A DNA stretch of 45,097 nt from Candidatus Scybalocola faecavium (GCA_018713145.1 DVFP01000003.1:1-45097), one strand, 5' to 3'; shown: positions 34,870 to 43,060, counted from the first letter of the stretch. The notes: generated by a model not told the origin, from the letters alone. Numbers and translations are program-made.

Positions 34870-34936
34870 TTTCCTCCTTTCAATAGTTTTGCCGTGTCTC
34901 TCACGGCATAGGGGTATCCCCGTAGGGGGATTTTCC
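34870..34936 (-). repeat. single diverged leader repeat with Shine-Dalgarno motif (ftsH locus)
   Basis: Read toward ftsH: GGAAAA, hairpin 1 (ATCCCCCTACGGGGAT), ACCCCTATG, hairpin 2 (GCCGTG-AGAGA-CACGGC), AAAACTATTGAAA, then GGAGGAAA. The layout equals the coaX and carB units, but the unit is 62 bp. Hairpin 2 is changed on both arms compared with GCCTGA/TCAGGC, keeping the pairing. It contains ATG-CCG-TGA at the position where the other loci have ATG-GCC-TGA. Confidence 0.8.
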
Positions 34937-35015
34937 TTTTTGGATAGAGTTATCCATACTTAATTACTATATCCTAAAAATTAATTTAAGTCTACTAAAT
35001 TCACAAAATTTTCGG

Positions 35016-35062
35016 AAAAAGCGGGCAAAAACTGCTTATCTACATGTTTTTGCCCGCTTTTT
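35016..35062 (-). terminator. terminator after the lspA-like gene
   Basis: A 16-bp perfect stem, AAAAAGCGGGCAAAAA (35016-35031) with TTTTTGCCCGCTTTTT (35047-35062). The T run within the stem serves either strand. It separates the lspA-like gene from the ftsH leader. Confidence 0.85.
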
Positions 35063-35139
35063 ACATCTGATGGACATTTCGCGCTTCTTGGCCCGCCTTC
35101 CACGCCAAAAAGATGGTCCGTTCAAAAAAAGTCACTCTA

Positions 35140-35595
35140 TTACTTTTTAAATAAGCTTCCTGCAGCCATTAAGGCGAAGCCTGCAAAAATGCAGAAATCA
35201 CCCACATTAAAAATCACCCGTTCCAGCTTTTTGCAGCCAATACTAATACGGAAGTAATCGGTTACCTTTCCATAAGCAGCCCGCTCAAAAGCATTGCTGG
35301 CAGCGCCGCCTAATAAAAGAGACAGTCCCAGCTTCATTACATAATCTCCCCGCCGGCCTAAAAAGGATAAGAACAGACCGATGATAATTCCCAGCGCCAA
35401 AAGAGTGGCTCCTGAAAGCAGCTTTGCTTTATTTTTTAAAAATCCCAGCATAGCTCCTGTATTATAATATTTTGTTATAATAATCTTTCCGCCGGCAATC
35501 GGCTGCCGGGAATTTATCTCCTTATGCTCCCGGATCCATTTTTTAATACACAAATCTGCAGCCGCGACTGCCGCGGCCAATAATATCCAGATCAT
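35140..35595 (-). CDS. divergent signal peptidase II (LspA-like) membrane protein
   Basis: The 151-residue protein has four hydrophobic segments and the LspA layout. It has an N-terminal helix, the NTGAMLGF motif (family NxGxAFG), a helix around LLSGATLLALGIIIGLFL, then ASNAFERAAYGKVTDYF and FNVGDFCIFAG. LspA is an aspartyl protease that removes lipoprotein signal peptides. Its catalytic aspartates sit in N..DR and FN.AD. Here the first is Glu (NAFER), while the second Asp is kept (FNVGD). Function as a lipoprotein peptidase is therefore uncertain. It follows iclR by 11 bp and may be co-transcribed with iclR and xdhC. A standard LspA would be expected elsewhere in the genome. Confidence 0.75.
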   Translation of the reverse strand: MIWILLAAAVAAADLCIKKWIREHKEINSRQPIAGGKIIITKYYNTGAMLGFLKNKAKLLSGATLLALGIIIGLFLSFLGRRGDYVMKLGLSLLLGGAASNAFERAAYGKVTDYFRISIGCKKLERVIFNVGDFCIFAGFALMAAGSLFKK

Positions 35596-35606
35596 ACATT
35601 TACCTC

Positions 35607-36404
35607 CTACTCAAACTTCAGGCAATAGGGCGGATAAGCCTTCATATATCCCATATCCCCGGACATTTTCATACATGCCTCCCATATCATACGGGCTGCC
35701 TTCACAAAATTTTCTTCCTTTATACTGCGAAACATCCCTGCCACAGCAAGTGCATACCGGGGAAAGCCGGTACTGTCAAACACGGGAGCCGACACGCTGC
35801 GCAGACCGATAAAATGCTCTCCGTTTTCAATAGCCACGCCGTTGCGCCGGATCCGGTCCATTTCCTTTAACATCCCTTCCCGGGTAATAATCGTATGGGG
35901 CGTAAAAGCACCCATGGTATTTCCCCGCTCTAACTGGCGCAGCTTTAAGTCCCGGTCCGGCATCCATGTAAGGATAGCCTTTCCCATGGCTGTACAGTGA
36001 AGGGGGAACCGGGTGCCCGCCTGAGTCACCACCCTCATGGGATTTCCTGTATCCTGCTGAAACAGGCAGATCACTTCATTATCCTGATACATCCAAAGCC
36101 CCACAGTCTCCCCGATCGTCTGGGCAATGGCGGGCATATAATTTCTGGCGGTTCCCAGCACATCCCACGAGCTGCTGACCACATTTCCCAGCTCAAATAG
36201 ATGCATCCCAAGATGGTATTTTCCGCTAAGCTCATCCTGCTCGATCACATGAAACTGACGCAGGGTGGATAAAAGGCCGTAAACCGTACTTTTAGGACAG
36301 CCGCACCTAATGGCAAGTTCCTGAAGAGACAAAGGTGTTCCGGCTGCCGCCAGGGTATCTAAAAGCCGCATCGCTTTTTCTACAGATTTTATCTCTCCGG
36401 ACAT
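35607..36404 (-). CDS. IclR-family transcriptional regulator
   Basis: The 265-residue protein has an N-terminal winged helix-turn-helix (SVEKAMRLLDTLAAAGTPL, then LQELAIRCGCPKSTVYGLLS; about 6-55) and the C-terminal IclR effector domain (GLWMYQDNEVICLF, FPLHCTAMGKAIL, SVSAPVFDSTGFPRYALAVAG). The ligand is unknown. ATG 36402-36404 is chosen on the AGGGATGG ribosome-binding site; upstream in-frame residues fall inside xdhC. The start overlaps the xdhC 3' end by 16 bp, indicating co-translation. Natural targets are the xdhC unit or the divergent fucosidase gene next door (inference). Confidence 0.88.
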   Translation of the reverse strand: MSGEIKSVEKAMRLLDTLAAAGTPLSLQELAIRCGCPKSTVYGLLSTLRQFHVIEQDELSGKYHLGMHLFELGNVVSSSWDVLGTARNYMPAIAQTIGETVGLWMYQDNEVICLFQQDTGNPMRVVTQAGTRFPLHCTAMGKAILTWMPDRDLKLRQLERGNTMGAFTPHTIITREGMLKEMDRIRRNGVAIENGEHFIGLRSVSAPVFDSTGFPRYALAVAGMFRSIKEENFVKAARMIWEACMKMSGDMGYMKAYPPYCLKFE

Positions 36405-37537
36405 TTCAGGCCATCCCTTTCTTCCATATGTGCCGGACACGGTATATGTCCCTGATATTGTGTGCCTTCACGAAGTTCTGCCCTGATACAGATCATCTGG
36501 GCCGCAACGCTGACGGCAATCTCCGCCGGCGTCTGAGCTTTAATAGGCAGTCCGATGGGCCAATGGATCCGGTCGATCTCTTCGGGGGAAAAACCATCCG
36601 CCAAAAGTTTTTGCTTTGTCTGCTCAATCTTATTGCGGCTGCCCATAACGCCAATGTATGCCGCAGGGCTTTTTAAAACTTGGGTGAGTACCTGATAATC
36701 ACATCGGTGTCCACGGGTCATGATCACCACATAATCCTTTTTCGTCAGCGTTATTTTCTCCGCCGCCTGATCAAATCCTCCAAAGATCACATGATGCGCA
36801 CCGGGGAAAAGCTCCATACGGCAAAAATCTTCCCGATCTTCATAGATTACAGGCTTAAAGTCTACAGCGCCAATCACCGGCACAAGAGCCTGGGCCACAT
36901 GACCTCCGCCGAAAATATATGTATACCCGGAATCATTTAATGGCTCTGACAGCCATACTGTCGCTTCCGGCATACTTGTATCATTTATCGTCTCCGGTAT
37001 ATCTGTATTTTCCCCGATCCTTACCGGTGTGCCTTTAAAAAGCCGGGCCTTGAGGGACTTTGAAAGGATCTCCCGGCCCATAAAAAAACGAAGTCCGTGG
37101 ACCGGATCATACAGGCCGAGATTTTTTGTTTCTCCACAGACACATTTGGTCACCAGCCACAGATCCAGATTTTGCTTAAATCCTTCCCTGATCTGTCCAA
37201 ACAGATCTATGATCCTTGCATCCCCGGGATCTATAAATATAAAGGAAACCTCTACCTGACCGCCGCAGGCCATATTCAGAGGATTTTCCCCGTTTCCGGA
37301 CAACGAAAAGACCCGGCTCCAGGAGCCCTGCTTTCCAAATCTTTCTAATGCTGCCTGGATACTGGCATGTTCTATGGCCCCGCCGCCAATCGTCCCTGCA
37401 ATATCACCATTTTCAAAAACTGCCATTTTTGCTCCGCTGCTTCTTGGCGCCGACCCTTTGCTGGCAATGATCCCTGCTAATATAAAGCTTTTGCCTTCAC
37501 TCAAGGCCCGGTTAAGATCCGCAAAAAAATGCTCCAT
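36389..37537 (-). CDS. XdhC/CoxI-family molybdoenzyme maturation protein
   Basis: The 382-residue protein has the XdhC/CoxI domain (FILAGIIASKGSAPRSSGAKM near residues 18-38; GTIGGGAIEHASIQAAL near 48-64) and the C-terminal Rossmann domain (YIFGGGHVAQALVPVIGAV; MTRGHRCDYQVL; YIGVMGSRNKIEQTKQ). Family members bind molybdenum cofactor and help sulfurate and insert it into xanthine-dehydrogenase-type hydroxylases. No molybdo-hydroxylase gene lies nearby, so it is an orphan here. ATG 37535-37537 is chosen since GGGAGG ends 6 bases upstream; the adjacent ATG 37538-37540 is too close. It starts a three-gene unit (xdhC-iclR-lspA-like), divergent from the fucosidase gene. Confidence 0.88.
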   Translation of the reverse strand: MEHFFADLNRALSEGKSFILAGIIASKGSAPRSSGAKMAVFENGDIAGTIGGGAIEHASIQAALERFGKQGSWSRVFSLSGNGENPLNMACGGQVEVSFIFIDPGDARIIDLFGQIREGFKQNLDLWLVTKCVCGETKNLGLYDPVHGLRFFMGREILSKSLKARLFKGTPVRIGENTDIPETINDTSMPEATVWLSEPLNDSGYTYIFGGGHVAQALVPVIGAVDFKPVIYEDREDFCRMELFPGAHHVIFGGFDQAAEKITLTKKDYVVIMTRGHRCDYQVLTQVLKSPAAYIGVMGSRNKIEQTKQKLLADGFSPEEIDRIHWPIGLPIKAQTPAEIAVSVAAQMICIRAELREGTQYQGHIPCPAHMEERDGLKCPER

Positions 37538-37569
37538 CATGGGCCTCCCTTCCTGATATATTTCTTTTA

Positions 37570-37598
37570 TTGTACATGAAAATAAAACGTGATACAAT
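37570..37598 (+). promoter_or_regulatory. promoter of the alpha-fucosidase gene
   Basis: TTGTAC (37570-37575) and TACAAT (37593-37598) are 17 bp apart, a good sigma-A-type match. AAAGGAGC at 37616-37623 precedes the ATG at 37632. The adjacent divergent xdhC start lies 33 bp upstream of the -35 box, so regulation of both could be shared. Confidence 0.7.
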
Positions 37599-37631
37599 AA
37601 TAAAAATCTTCATTTAAAGGAGCTTAAAGCT

Positions 37632-39005
37632 ATGAAACAATTTTTGGAGCAGTCCACCGGCGTTTGTCCGTCAGCCCGTCAAAAGGCGTGGTTTAATATG
37701 GAAATGTATGCCTTTATTCATTTCGGGGTTAATACTTATACAGACCGGGAATGGGGCCTGGGAAATGAACCTGAAACATTGTTTAATCCGGTTGACCTGG
37801 ACTGCGACCAGTGGGTTGAAGCGGTAAAGGCCGCAGGCTGTACCGGCCTTGTCCTAACGGCCAAGCATCATGACGGATTTTGCCTGTGGCCGTCTAAATA
37901 CACGGAGCACAGCGTAAAAAACAGTCCTTTCAAAAAGGACGTTGTTGCCATGGCGGCTGAGGCATGTGCAAAAGGCGGAATAAAATTCGGATTCTATCTG
38001 TCCCCCTGGGATCGGAACTGTAAGCTTTACGGCACGCCGGAATATAATGATTACTTTTGTAACCAGCTTACCGAACTGCTGACAGGCTACGGAAAGATTT
38101 TTTACATATGGTTTGATAATGCCTGCGGTGAAGGTGAAAACGGTATCCGCCAGGAATATGATTTTGACAGATATTTTCAGCTGATCCGAAAGTATCAGCC
38201 ACAAGCGGCCATCTTTAATGATTTTGGCCCGGATGTGCGCTGGTGCGGCAATGAGGCAGGGACGCCCAGGACCAGCGAATGGTCTGTGGTCCCAAGTGAG
38301 TTGTGCCGCTACGCTTTGGTGCAGTCCGGGCCGGGGCCTCTGGCAGATCAGGGAGGCCTGCCCTGGATCTATAATACAGATAAAGAGCTGGGAGCTTTGT
38401 CCAATATTATGTACTCAAAAGGATTAGTTTACTGCCCTGCTGAAATTGATGTTTCCATCCGTCCGGGATGGTTCTGGCACCCGGAGGAAAACCCCAGATC
38501 CCTGTCCTGGCTGTTTAACACTTACTTAAACAGTGTGGGACATAATGCCTGCTTAAATCTTAATGTGCCGCCAAACCGGAACGGCAGGATCGATGTGCGG
38601 GATGTGGAACGGTTACAGGAATTTGGCGCACTCTTAAAAAAAGAATTTGGAACCCCTTATCCGGTCCATATCAGCCAGCTTCCAGGCTCCGGTCCGACTC
38701 AGCCGGAATATGTGATCACCCTTGACCAGCCCCATAATGATCTCCGATACATTATCCTTGAAGAAGATCTGGACTTTGGCCAGCGGGTAGAAAGCTTTTC
38801 CATCACCGGAGAATTTTTTGACAGCAGCAAGTTTCCATTATACCAGGGGACAACGATCGGACATAAACAGATTTGCCCTCTTCAGGATCCTTTTTCCGGC
38901 CAGAATCCCTTAACGGATACAACAAACGGGCCTCTCCACCGGTTAAAACTTACGATACGTTCCGCCCGGGGGCCTGTCCATCTTAAAAGCATCCAGGTCT
39001 TTTAA
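37632..39005 (+). CDS. GH29 alpha-L-fucosidase, cytoplasmic
   Basis: The 457-residue glycoside hydrolase removes terminal alpha-fucose from glycans such as mucin or milk oligosaccharides. Motifs are EMYAFIHFGVNTYTDREWG (about 24-42), TAKHHDGFCLWPSKYTEHS (about 77-95) and YIWFDNACGE (about 157-166), whose Asp is the likely retaining nucleophile, followed by the conserved PRTSEWS region. No signal peptide and no lectin or carbohydrate-binding module is seen, so it probably acts on imported oligosaccharides. The C-terminal ~130 residues form a beta-rich domain. It is the only plus-strand gene outside the mobile region and stands alone, with its own promoter and terminator. Confidence 0.92.
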   Translation: MKQFLEQSTGVCPSARQKAWFNMEMYAFIHFGVNTYTDREWGLGNEPETLFNPVDLDCDQWVEAVKAAGCTGLVLTAKHHDGFCLWPSKYTEHSVKNSPFKKDVVAMAAEACAKGGIKFGFYLSPWDRNCKLYGTPEYNDYFCNQLTELLTGYGKIFYIWFDNACGEGENGIRQEYDFDRYFQLIRKYQPQAAIFNDFGPDVRWCGNEAGTPRTSEWSVVPSELCRYALVQSGPGPLADQGGLPWIYNTDKELGALSNIMYSKGLVYCPAEIDVSIRPGWFWHPEENPRSLSWLFNTYLNSVGHNACLNLNVPPNRNGRIDVRDVERLQEFGALLKKEFGTPYPVHISQLPGSGPTQPEYVITLDQPHNDLRYIILEEDLDFGQRVESFSITGEFFDSSKFPLYQGTTIGHKQICPLQDPFSGQNPLTDTTNGPLHRLKLTIRSARGPVHLKSIQVF

Positions 39006-39054
39006 CTGTGCAGGAACAGCGCCTCACTGCTGCCTGGCAGTTTCATGGTAAAAA

Positions 39055-39098
39055 TCAGGACTGTGAAAAAACGGACATCCGTTTTTTCACAGTCCTGA
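39055..39098. terminator. bidirectional terminator between fucosidase and carB
   Basis: A near-perfect 20-21-bp stem, with arms from 39055 (TCAGGACTGTG, then AAAAAACGGA) and to 39098 (TCCGTTTTTT, then CACAGTCCTGA). It serves the convergent fucosidase and carB genes; T-rich sequence lies on the plus side (ATATTTTTTA). Confidence 0.92.
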
Positions 39099-39105
39099 AT
39101 ATTTT

Positions 39106-42100
39106 TTACTGGATATGACTGTGGCGTTCCTGTAAGGACATTACGCCAACTTCTTTTTCTCCTTTAACGGTAAGGATACCATTTGCAGTAGCCAGTGCAG
39201 CAGCCATGGTCGTCATATAAGGCACTTTGCTCTTAATACATGCCTTACGCACATAACTGTCATCCGGACCCGCATCATTTCCCTTTGGTGTATTAATGAC
39301 AATGTTCACCTCTTTGTTAGTGATCAGGTCATATACATTCGGACGGCCTTCGGAAATCTTATTTACACGTTCTGCTTCAATGCCATGCTCTGCCAGATAT
39401 TCCTGGGTATGCTTTGTGGACACGATCTTAAATCCGGCCTTCTTAAACTGTTTTGCCACAGCAAGCACATCATTTTTATCCCGGTTGCTGACACTGATCA
39501 GCACAGTTCCTTCCAATGGCAGGCAGGTCTGTGTTGCTTCCTGAGCCTTGTAGAAAGCTTCCCCAACATTATCTGCCAGGCCTAAAACTTCACCGGTAGA
39601 ACGCATCTCAGGTCCAAGGAGCGGGTCTACCTCCGGGAACATATTAAATGGGAATACCGCTTCCTTAACACCGTAATGAGGAATCTTCTTTTCTTTCAGT
39701 CCCTTTAACGGAGACTCTTTTCCGGTAAATTCCATGGTAATGATCTCTGTTGCCAAAGGTACCATGGAAATATCACAAACCTTGGAAACTAAAGGCACTG
39801 TACGGGAAGCTCTCGGGTTTGCCTCAAGGACATAAACCTTGCCATTTTCAATCGCATACTGCATGTTCATCAAACCGCGAACATTCATCTCTACAGCGAT
39901 CTTCTTTGTATATTCCTTGATGGTCTCAAGATTTTCCTGAGAAATATTCTGAGACGGAATAATACATGCAGAATCACCGGAATGTACGCCGGCAAGCTCG
40001 ATATGCTCCATAACTGCAGGAACAAAAGCATGGTCGCCGTCGCTGATGGCATCAGCCTCGCACTCTGTAGCATGCTGAAGGAAACGGTCGATGAGGATCG
40101 GACGGTCCGGTGTTACTCCTACGGCTGCTGCCATGTAGGACTTCATGCTTTCCGGATCATAAACCACTTCCATGCCCCGGCCGCCAAGAACGTAGGACGG
40201 ACGCACCATGACCGGATAACCGATCTCATCGGCAATCTTAAGGGCATCGTCAATAGTCACTGCCATTCCGGATTCCGGCATAGGAATTCCCAGCTTGTCC
40301 ATCATTGCCCGGAAATGGTCTCTATCTTCTGCCAGGTCGATGACCGCCGGTGATGTGCCAAGAATCTTCACACCGTTCTTTTCCAGCTGTGCTGCCAGAT
40401 TTAACGGAGTCTGTCCGCCAAACTGAGCAATAACGCCCAGAGGCTTTTCCTTCTTATAAATACTTAATACATCTTCCAGTGTTAAAGGCTCGAAATAAAG
40501 TTTATCCGACGTATCGTAATCTGTAGAAACCGTTTCCGGATTACAGTTGACGATAATCGTTTCAAAGCCCAGCTTCTTTAAAGCCAGAGCGCAGTGTACG
40601 CAGCAGTAGTCAAACTCAATTCCCTGTCCGATACGGTTAGGACCGCCGCCAAGGATCATGATCTTGTTTTTATTTTCGCTGGCAACGCTTTCATCCTTTA
40701 CATGGTAGGTGGAATAATAATAATTCTTATCCTGTGTGCCGCTAACATGAACGCCTTCCCATGCTTCCTCAATGCCTTCTTCTATACGGGCCTTGCGAAT
40801 ATCATCTTCAGGGACTTCAAGGATCTGGCTTAAATACTTATCTGAAAAGCCATCCAGTTTTGCCTGGCGCAGCACGCCCGGTGCCGGAACTTCACCCTTA
40901 TTGCGCAGCAGCATTTCTTCCTCTTCTACAAGCTCCTGCATCTGCTCAATAAAGTAAGGCTTAATTTTGGTCAGCTCATAAAGCTCATCAATGGTCGCGC
41001 CTTTTCTTAAAGCCTCATACATAATAAACTGACGCTGGCTTGATGGGAAGTAAAGCATCTTTAACAGTTCTTCTTTAGACTTTTCATGAAAATCCTTTGC
41101 AAATCCAAGACCATACCGTCCATTTTCAAGACTGCGGATCGCCTTCTGGAAGGCTTCTTTGTATGTCTTGCCAATACTCATTACTTCGCCTACGGCACGC
41201 ATCTGAGTGCCCAGCTTATCTTCCACACCTTTAAACTTTTCAAAAGCCCACCGGGCAAATTTAATAACAATATAATCACCGTCAGGCACATATTTATCCA
41301 GTGTTCCGTACTTGCCGCATGGAATCTCATCCAGGGTCAGGCCGCTGGCAAGCATGGCGGATACAAGGGCAATGGGGAAGCCGGTGGCTTTGGAGGCAAG
41401 GGCTGAAGAGCGGGATGTTCTCGGGTTGATCTCAATAACAATGATACGGCCGTCTTTTGTGTTGCGGGCAAACTGTACATTTGTACCGCCAATAACCTGT
41501 ACCTCATTTACAATCTTATAGGCCTGGCGCTGAAGCTCCTTCTGAGCCTCCTCAGGGATGGTCAGCATCGGTGCGGAACAGAAAGAATCTCCCGTATGGA
41601 CACCTAATGGGTCGATATTTTCAATAAAGCATACCGTGATCATATTTCCTTTGGCATCACGGACAACCTCCAACTCCAGTTCCTCCCATCCAAGAACAGA
41701 TTCTTCTACAAGGACCTGTCCTACAAGGCTGGCTGAAAGCCCCCGGGCACAAACGGTTTTTAACTCTTCTGTGTTATATACGAGACCGCCGCCGGCGCCG
41801 CCCATCGTGTAAGCCGGACGAAGGACCACCGGGTATCCGAGCTTATCTGCAATAGCCAGAGCCTCATCAACAGAATAGGCCACTTCACTGCGGGCCATCT
41901 CAATGCCAAGACGCTCCATGGTCTTTTTAAATTCGATACGGTCCTCGCCTCTTTGAATGGCATCGATCTGAACACCGATAACTTTTACATTATATTTGTC
42001 CAGTATTCCTTCCTCTGCCAGCTCAGAGCACAAGTTCAGTCCGGACTGTCCGCCAAGATTAGGCAGGATGGCATCCGGTCTTTCTTTTTCAATGATCTGT

Positions 42101-42324
42101 TCCAGCCGGTGGACGTTTAACGGCTCAATATAAGTTACATCGGCGATCCCAGGGTCAGTCATGATCGTAGCCGGATTAGAATTAACCAACACGATTTCAT
42201 AGCCCAGCTGACGCAGCGCTTTACATGCCTGAGTTCCGGAATAGTCGAACTCACACGCCTGCCCGATGATGATAGGGCCGGAACCGATAATCAATACTTT
42301 GTGAATGTCATTTCTCTTTCCCAT
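39106..42324 (-). CDS. carB: carbamoyl-phosphate synthase large subunit
   Basis: The 1072-residue enzyme uses two ATP to make carbamoyl phosphate from bicarbonate and ammonia for arginine and pyrimidines. It has two homologous ATP-grasp halves: the first opens with IGSGPIIIGQACEFDYSG and the second with GGGPNRIGQGIEFDYCC. Each has its phosphate loop (RPAYTMGGAGGG near 169-180; RPSYVLGGRGME in the second half). The C-terminal MGS-like allosteric domain (ISVSNRDKNDVLAVAKQFK through IVINTPKGND) is complete. The carA glutaminase gene that normally precedes it is absent; instead there are three leader repeats and a greA-type gene. GGAGGAAAC, the end of the proximal repeat, is its ribosome-binding site. 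Confidence 0.97.
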   Translation of the reverse strand: MGKRNDIHKVLIIGSGPIIIGQACEFDYSGTQACKALRQLGYEIVLVNSNPATIMTDPGIADVTYIEPLNVHRLEQIIEKERPDAILPNLGGQSGLNLCSELAEEGILDKYNVKVIGVQIDAIQRGEDRIEFKKTMERLGIEMARSEVAYSVDEALAIADKLGYPVVLRPAYTMGGAGGGLVYNTEELKTVCARGLSASLVGQVLVEESVLGWEELELEVVRDAKGNMITVCFIENIDPLGVHTGDSFCSAPMLTIPEEAQKELQRQAYKIVNEVQVIGGTNVQFARNTKDGRIIVIEINPRTSRSSALASKATGFPIALVSAMLASGLTLDEIPCGKYGTLDKYVPDGDYIVIKFARWAFEKFKGVEDKLGTQMRAVGEVMSIGKTYKEAFQKAIRSLENGRYGLGFAKDFHEKSKEELLKMLYFPSSQRQFIMYEALRKGATIDELYELTKIKPYFIEQMQELVEEEEMLLRNKGEVPAPGVLRQAKLDGFSDKYLSQILEVPEDDIRKARIEEGIEEAWEGVHVSGTQDKNYYYSTYHVKDESVASENKNKIMILGGGPNRIGQGIEFDYCCVHCALALKKLGFETIIVNCNPETVSTDYDTSDKLYFEPLTLEDVLSIYKKEKPLGVIAQFGGQTPLNLAAQLEKNGVKILGTSPAVIDLAEDRDHFRAMMDKLGIPMPESGMAVTIDDALKIADEIGYPVMVRPSYVLGGRGMEVVYDPESMKSYMAAAVGVTPDRPILIDRFLQHATECEADAISDGDHAFVPAVMEHIELAGVHSGDSACIIPSQNISQENLETIKEYTKKIAVEMNVRGLMNMQYAIENGKVYVLEANPRASRTVPLVSKVCDISMVPLATEIITMEFTGKESPLKGLKEKKIPHYGVKEAVFPFNMFPEVDPLLGPEMRSTGEVLGLADNVGEAFYKAQEATQTCLPLEGTVLISVSNRDKNDVLAVAKQFKKAGFKIVSTKHTQEYLAEHGIEAERVNKISEGRPNVYDLITNKEVNIVINTPKGNDAGPDDSYVRKACIKSKVPYMTTMAAALATANGILTVKGEKEVGVMSLQERHSHIQ

Positions 42325-42326
42325 AG

Positions 42327-42490
42327 TTTCCTCCTTCTTAGCCTGAACCTCAGGCCATATGGGTATCCCCTTGCGGGATTTCCTCTTTTTTAGCCTGAAC
42401 CCCAGGCTATATGGGTATCCCCTTGCGGGATTTCCTCTTTTTTAGCCTGAACCTCAGGCTATATGGGTATCCCCTTGCGGGATTTCCTCC
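42327..42490 (-). repeat. three tandem 52-bp leader repeats carrying Shine-Dalgarno motifs (carB locus)
   Basis: TTTCCTC(C) recurs at 42327, 42379, 42431 and 42483, an exact 52-bp period. Toward carB each unit is GGAGGAAA (or GAGGAAA), hairpin 1 TCCCGCAAGGGGA, ACCCATAT, then hairpin 2 AGCCTGA/TCAGGCT (or GGCCTGA). Only the unit next to carB contains ATG-GCC-TGA; the two distal copies read ATA in place of ATG. The copies differ from one another at only a few bases, implying recent tandem duplication. Same family as at 11279 and 34870. Confidence 0.92.
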
Positions 42491-42556
42491 CGTTTGTAAT
42501 TTGCAATTTCACCAATATTTTACCATTTTTTTCACAGATATGGAACTGTTTTTATA

Positions 42557-43060
42557 CTAAAAGCTCCGAATCCGGTCGCTGCCGTCATCTACAGTGTTTT
42601 CTATGGATCGGATCACTACATAATACCCAAACTTATCATTAACTTTTACAAATACCCGGTCTCCCACCTTATGACCCATAATGGCCTTGCCAATAGGGGA
42701 TTCATTGCTGATACGCCCTTCCAGGGAATTTTCCCGGATCGTAGTCACAATCTTGTAGGTCTCACATTCCCCTTCATCTTCGAAAAACAAGGTCACTGTA
42801 TTGTTCAGCCCGACCTCATCTGCCTTGGAATCATCGGAAATCACCTGGGCGGTCTTGATCATCCGCTCCAAATACCGGATACGGCTCTCGTTTTTATTTT
42901 TATCCTTTTTCGCGGCGTAATATTCAAAATTCTCGCTTAAGTCTCCCTGCTCCCGGGCTTCCTTAACTGCCGCGATGGCATTTTTACGCACTACAAGCTT
43001 GCGGTAATCAATCTCCTCCTGGAGACGTTTTATGTCGTTTTCTGTTAATTTGTCATGCAT
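42557..43060 (-). CDS. second GreA/GreB-family transcription factor
   Basis: The 167-residue protein keeps the coiled-coil tip motif EAREQGDLSENFEYYAAKKD (about 35-54) and the C-terminal domain ISNESPIGKAIMGHKVGD. Compared with the greA at 8736 it has Tyr-Tyr in place of Tyr-Asp in the tip (FEYYAAKKD) and a basic run (KKDKNKNESR). The tip acidic residues differ, so cleavage stimulation may be changed, as in Gfh- or Rnk-like paralogues. The charged N-terminus (MHDKLTENDIKRLQEE) is typical. Located upstream of carB, between its repeats and an aldo-keto reductase. Confidence 0.88.
   Translation of the reverse strand: MHDKLTENDIKRLQEEIDYRKLVVRKNAIAAVKEAREQGDLSENFEYYAAKKDKNKNESRIRYLERMIKTAQVISDDSKADEVGLNNTVTLFFEDEGECETYKIVTTIRENSLEGRISNESPIGKAIMGHKVGDRVFVKVNDKFGYYVVIRSIENTVDDGSDRIRSF

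Noticed and set aside
42327..42490. possible CRISPR array
   Set aside because: The 52-bp units are continuous, with no unique spacers of regular length, and they end in a ribosome-binding site; no cas genes.
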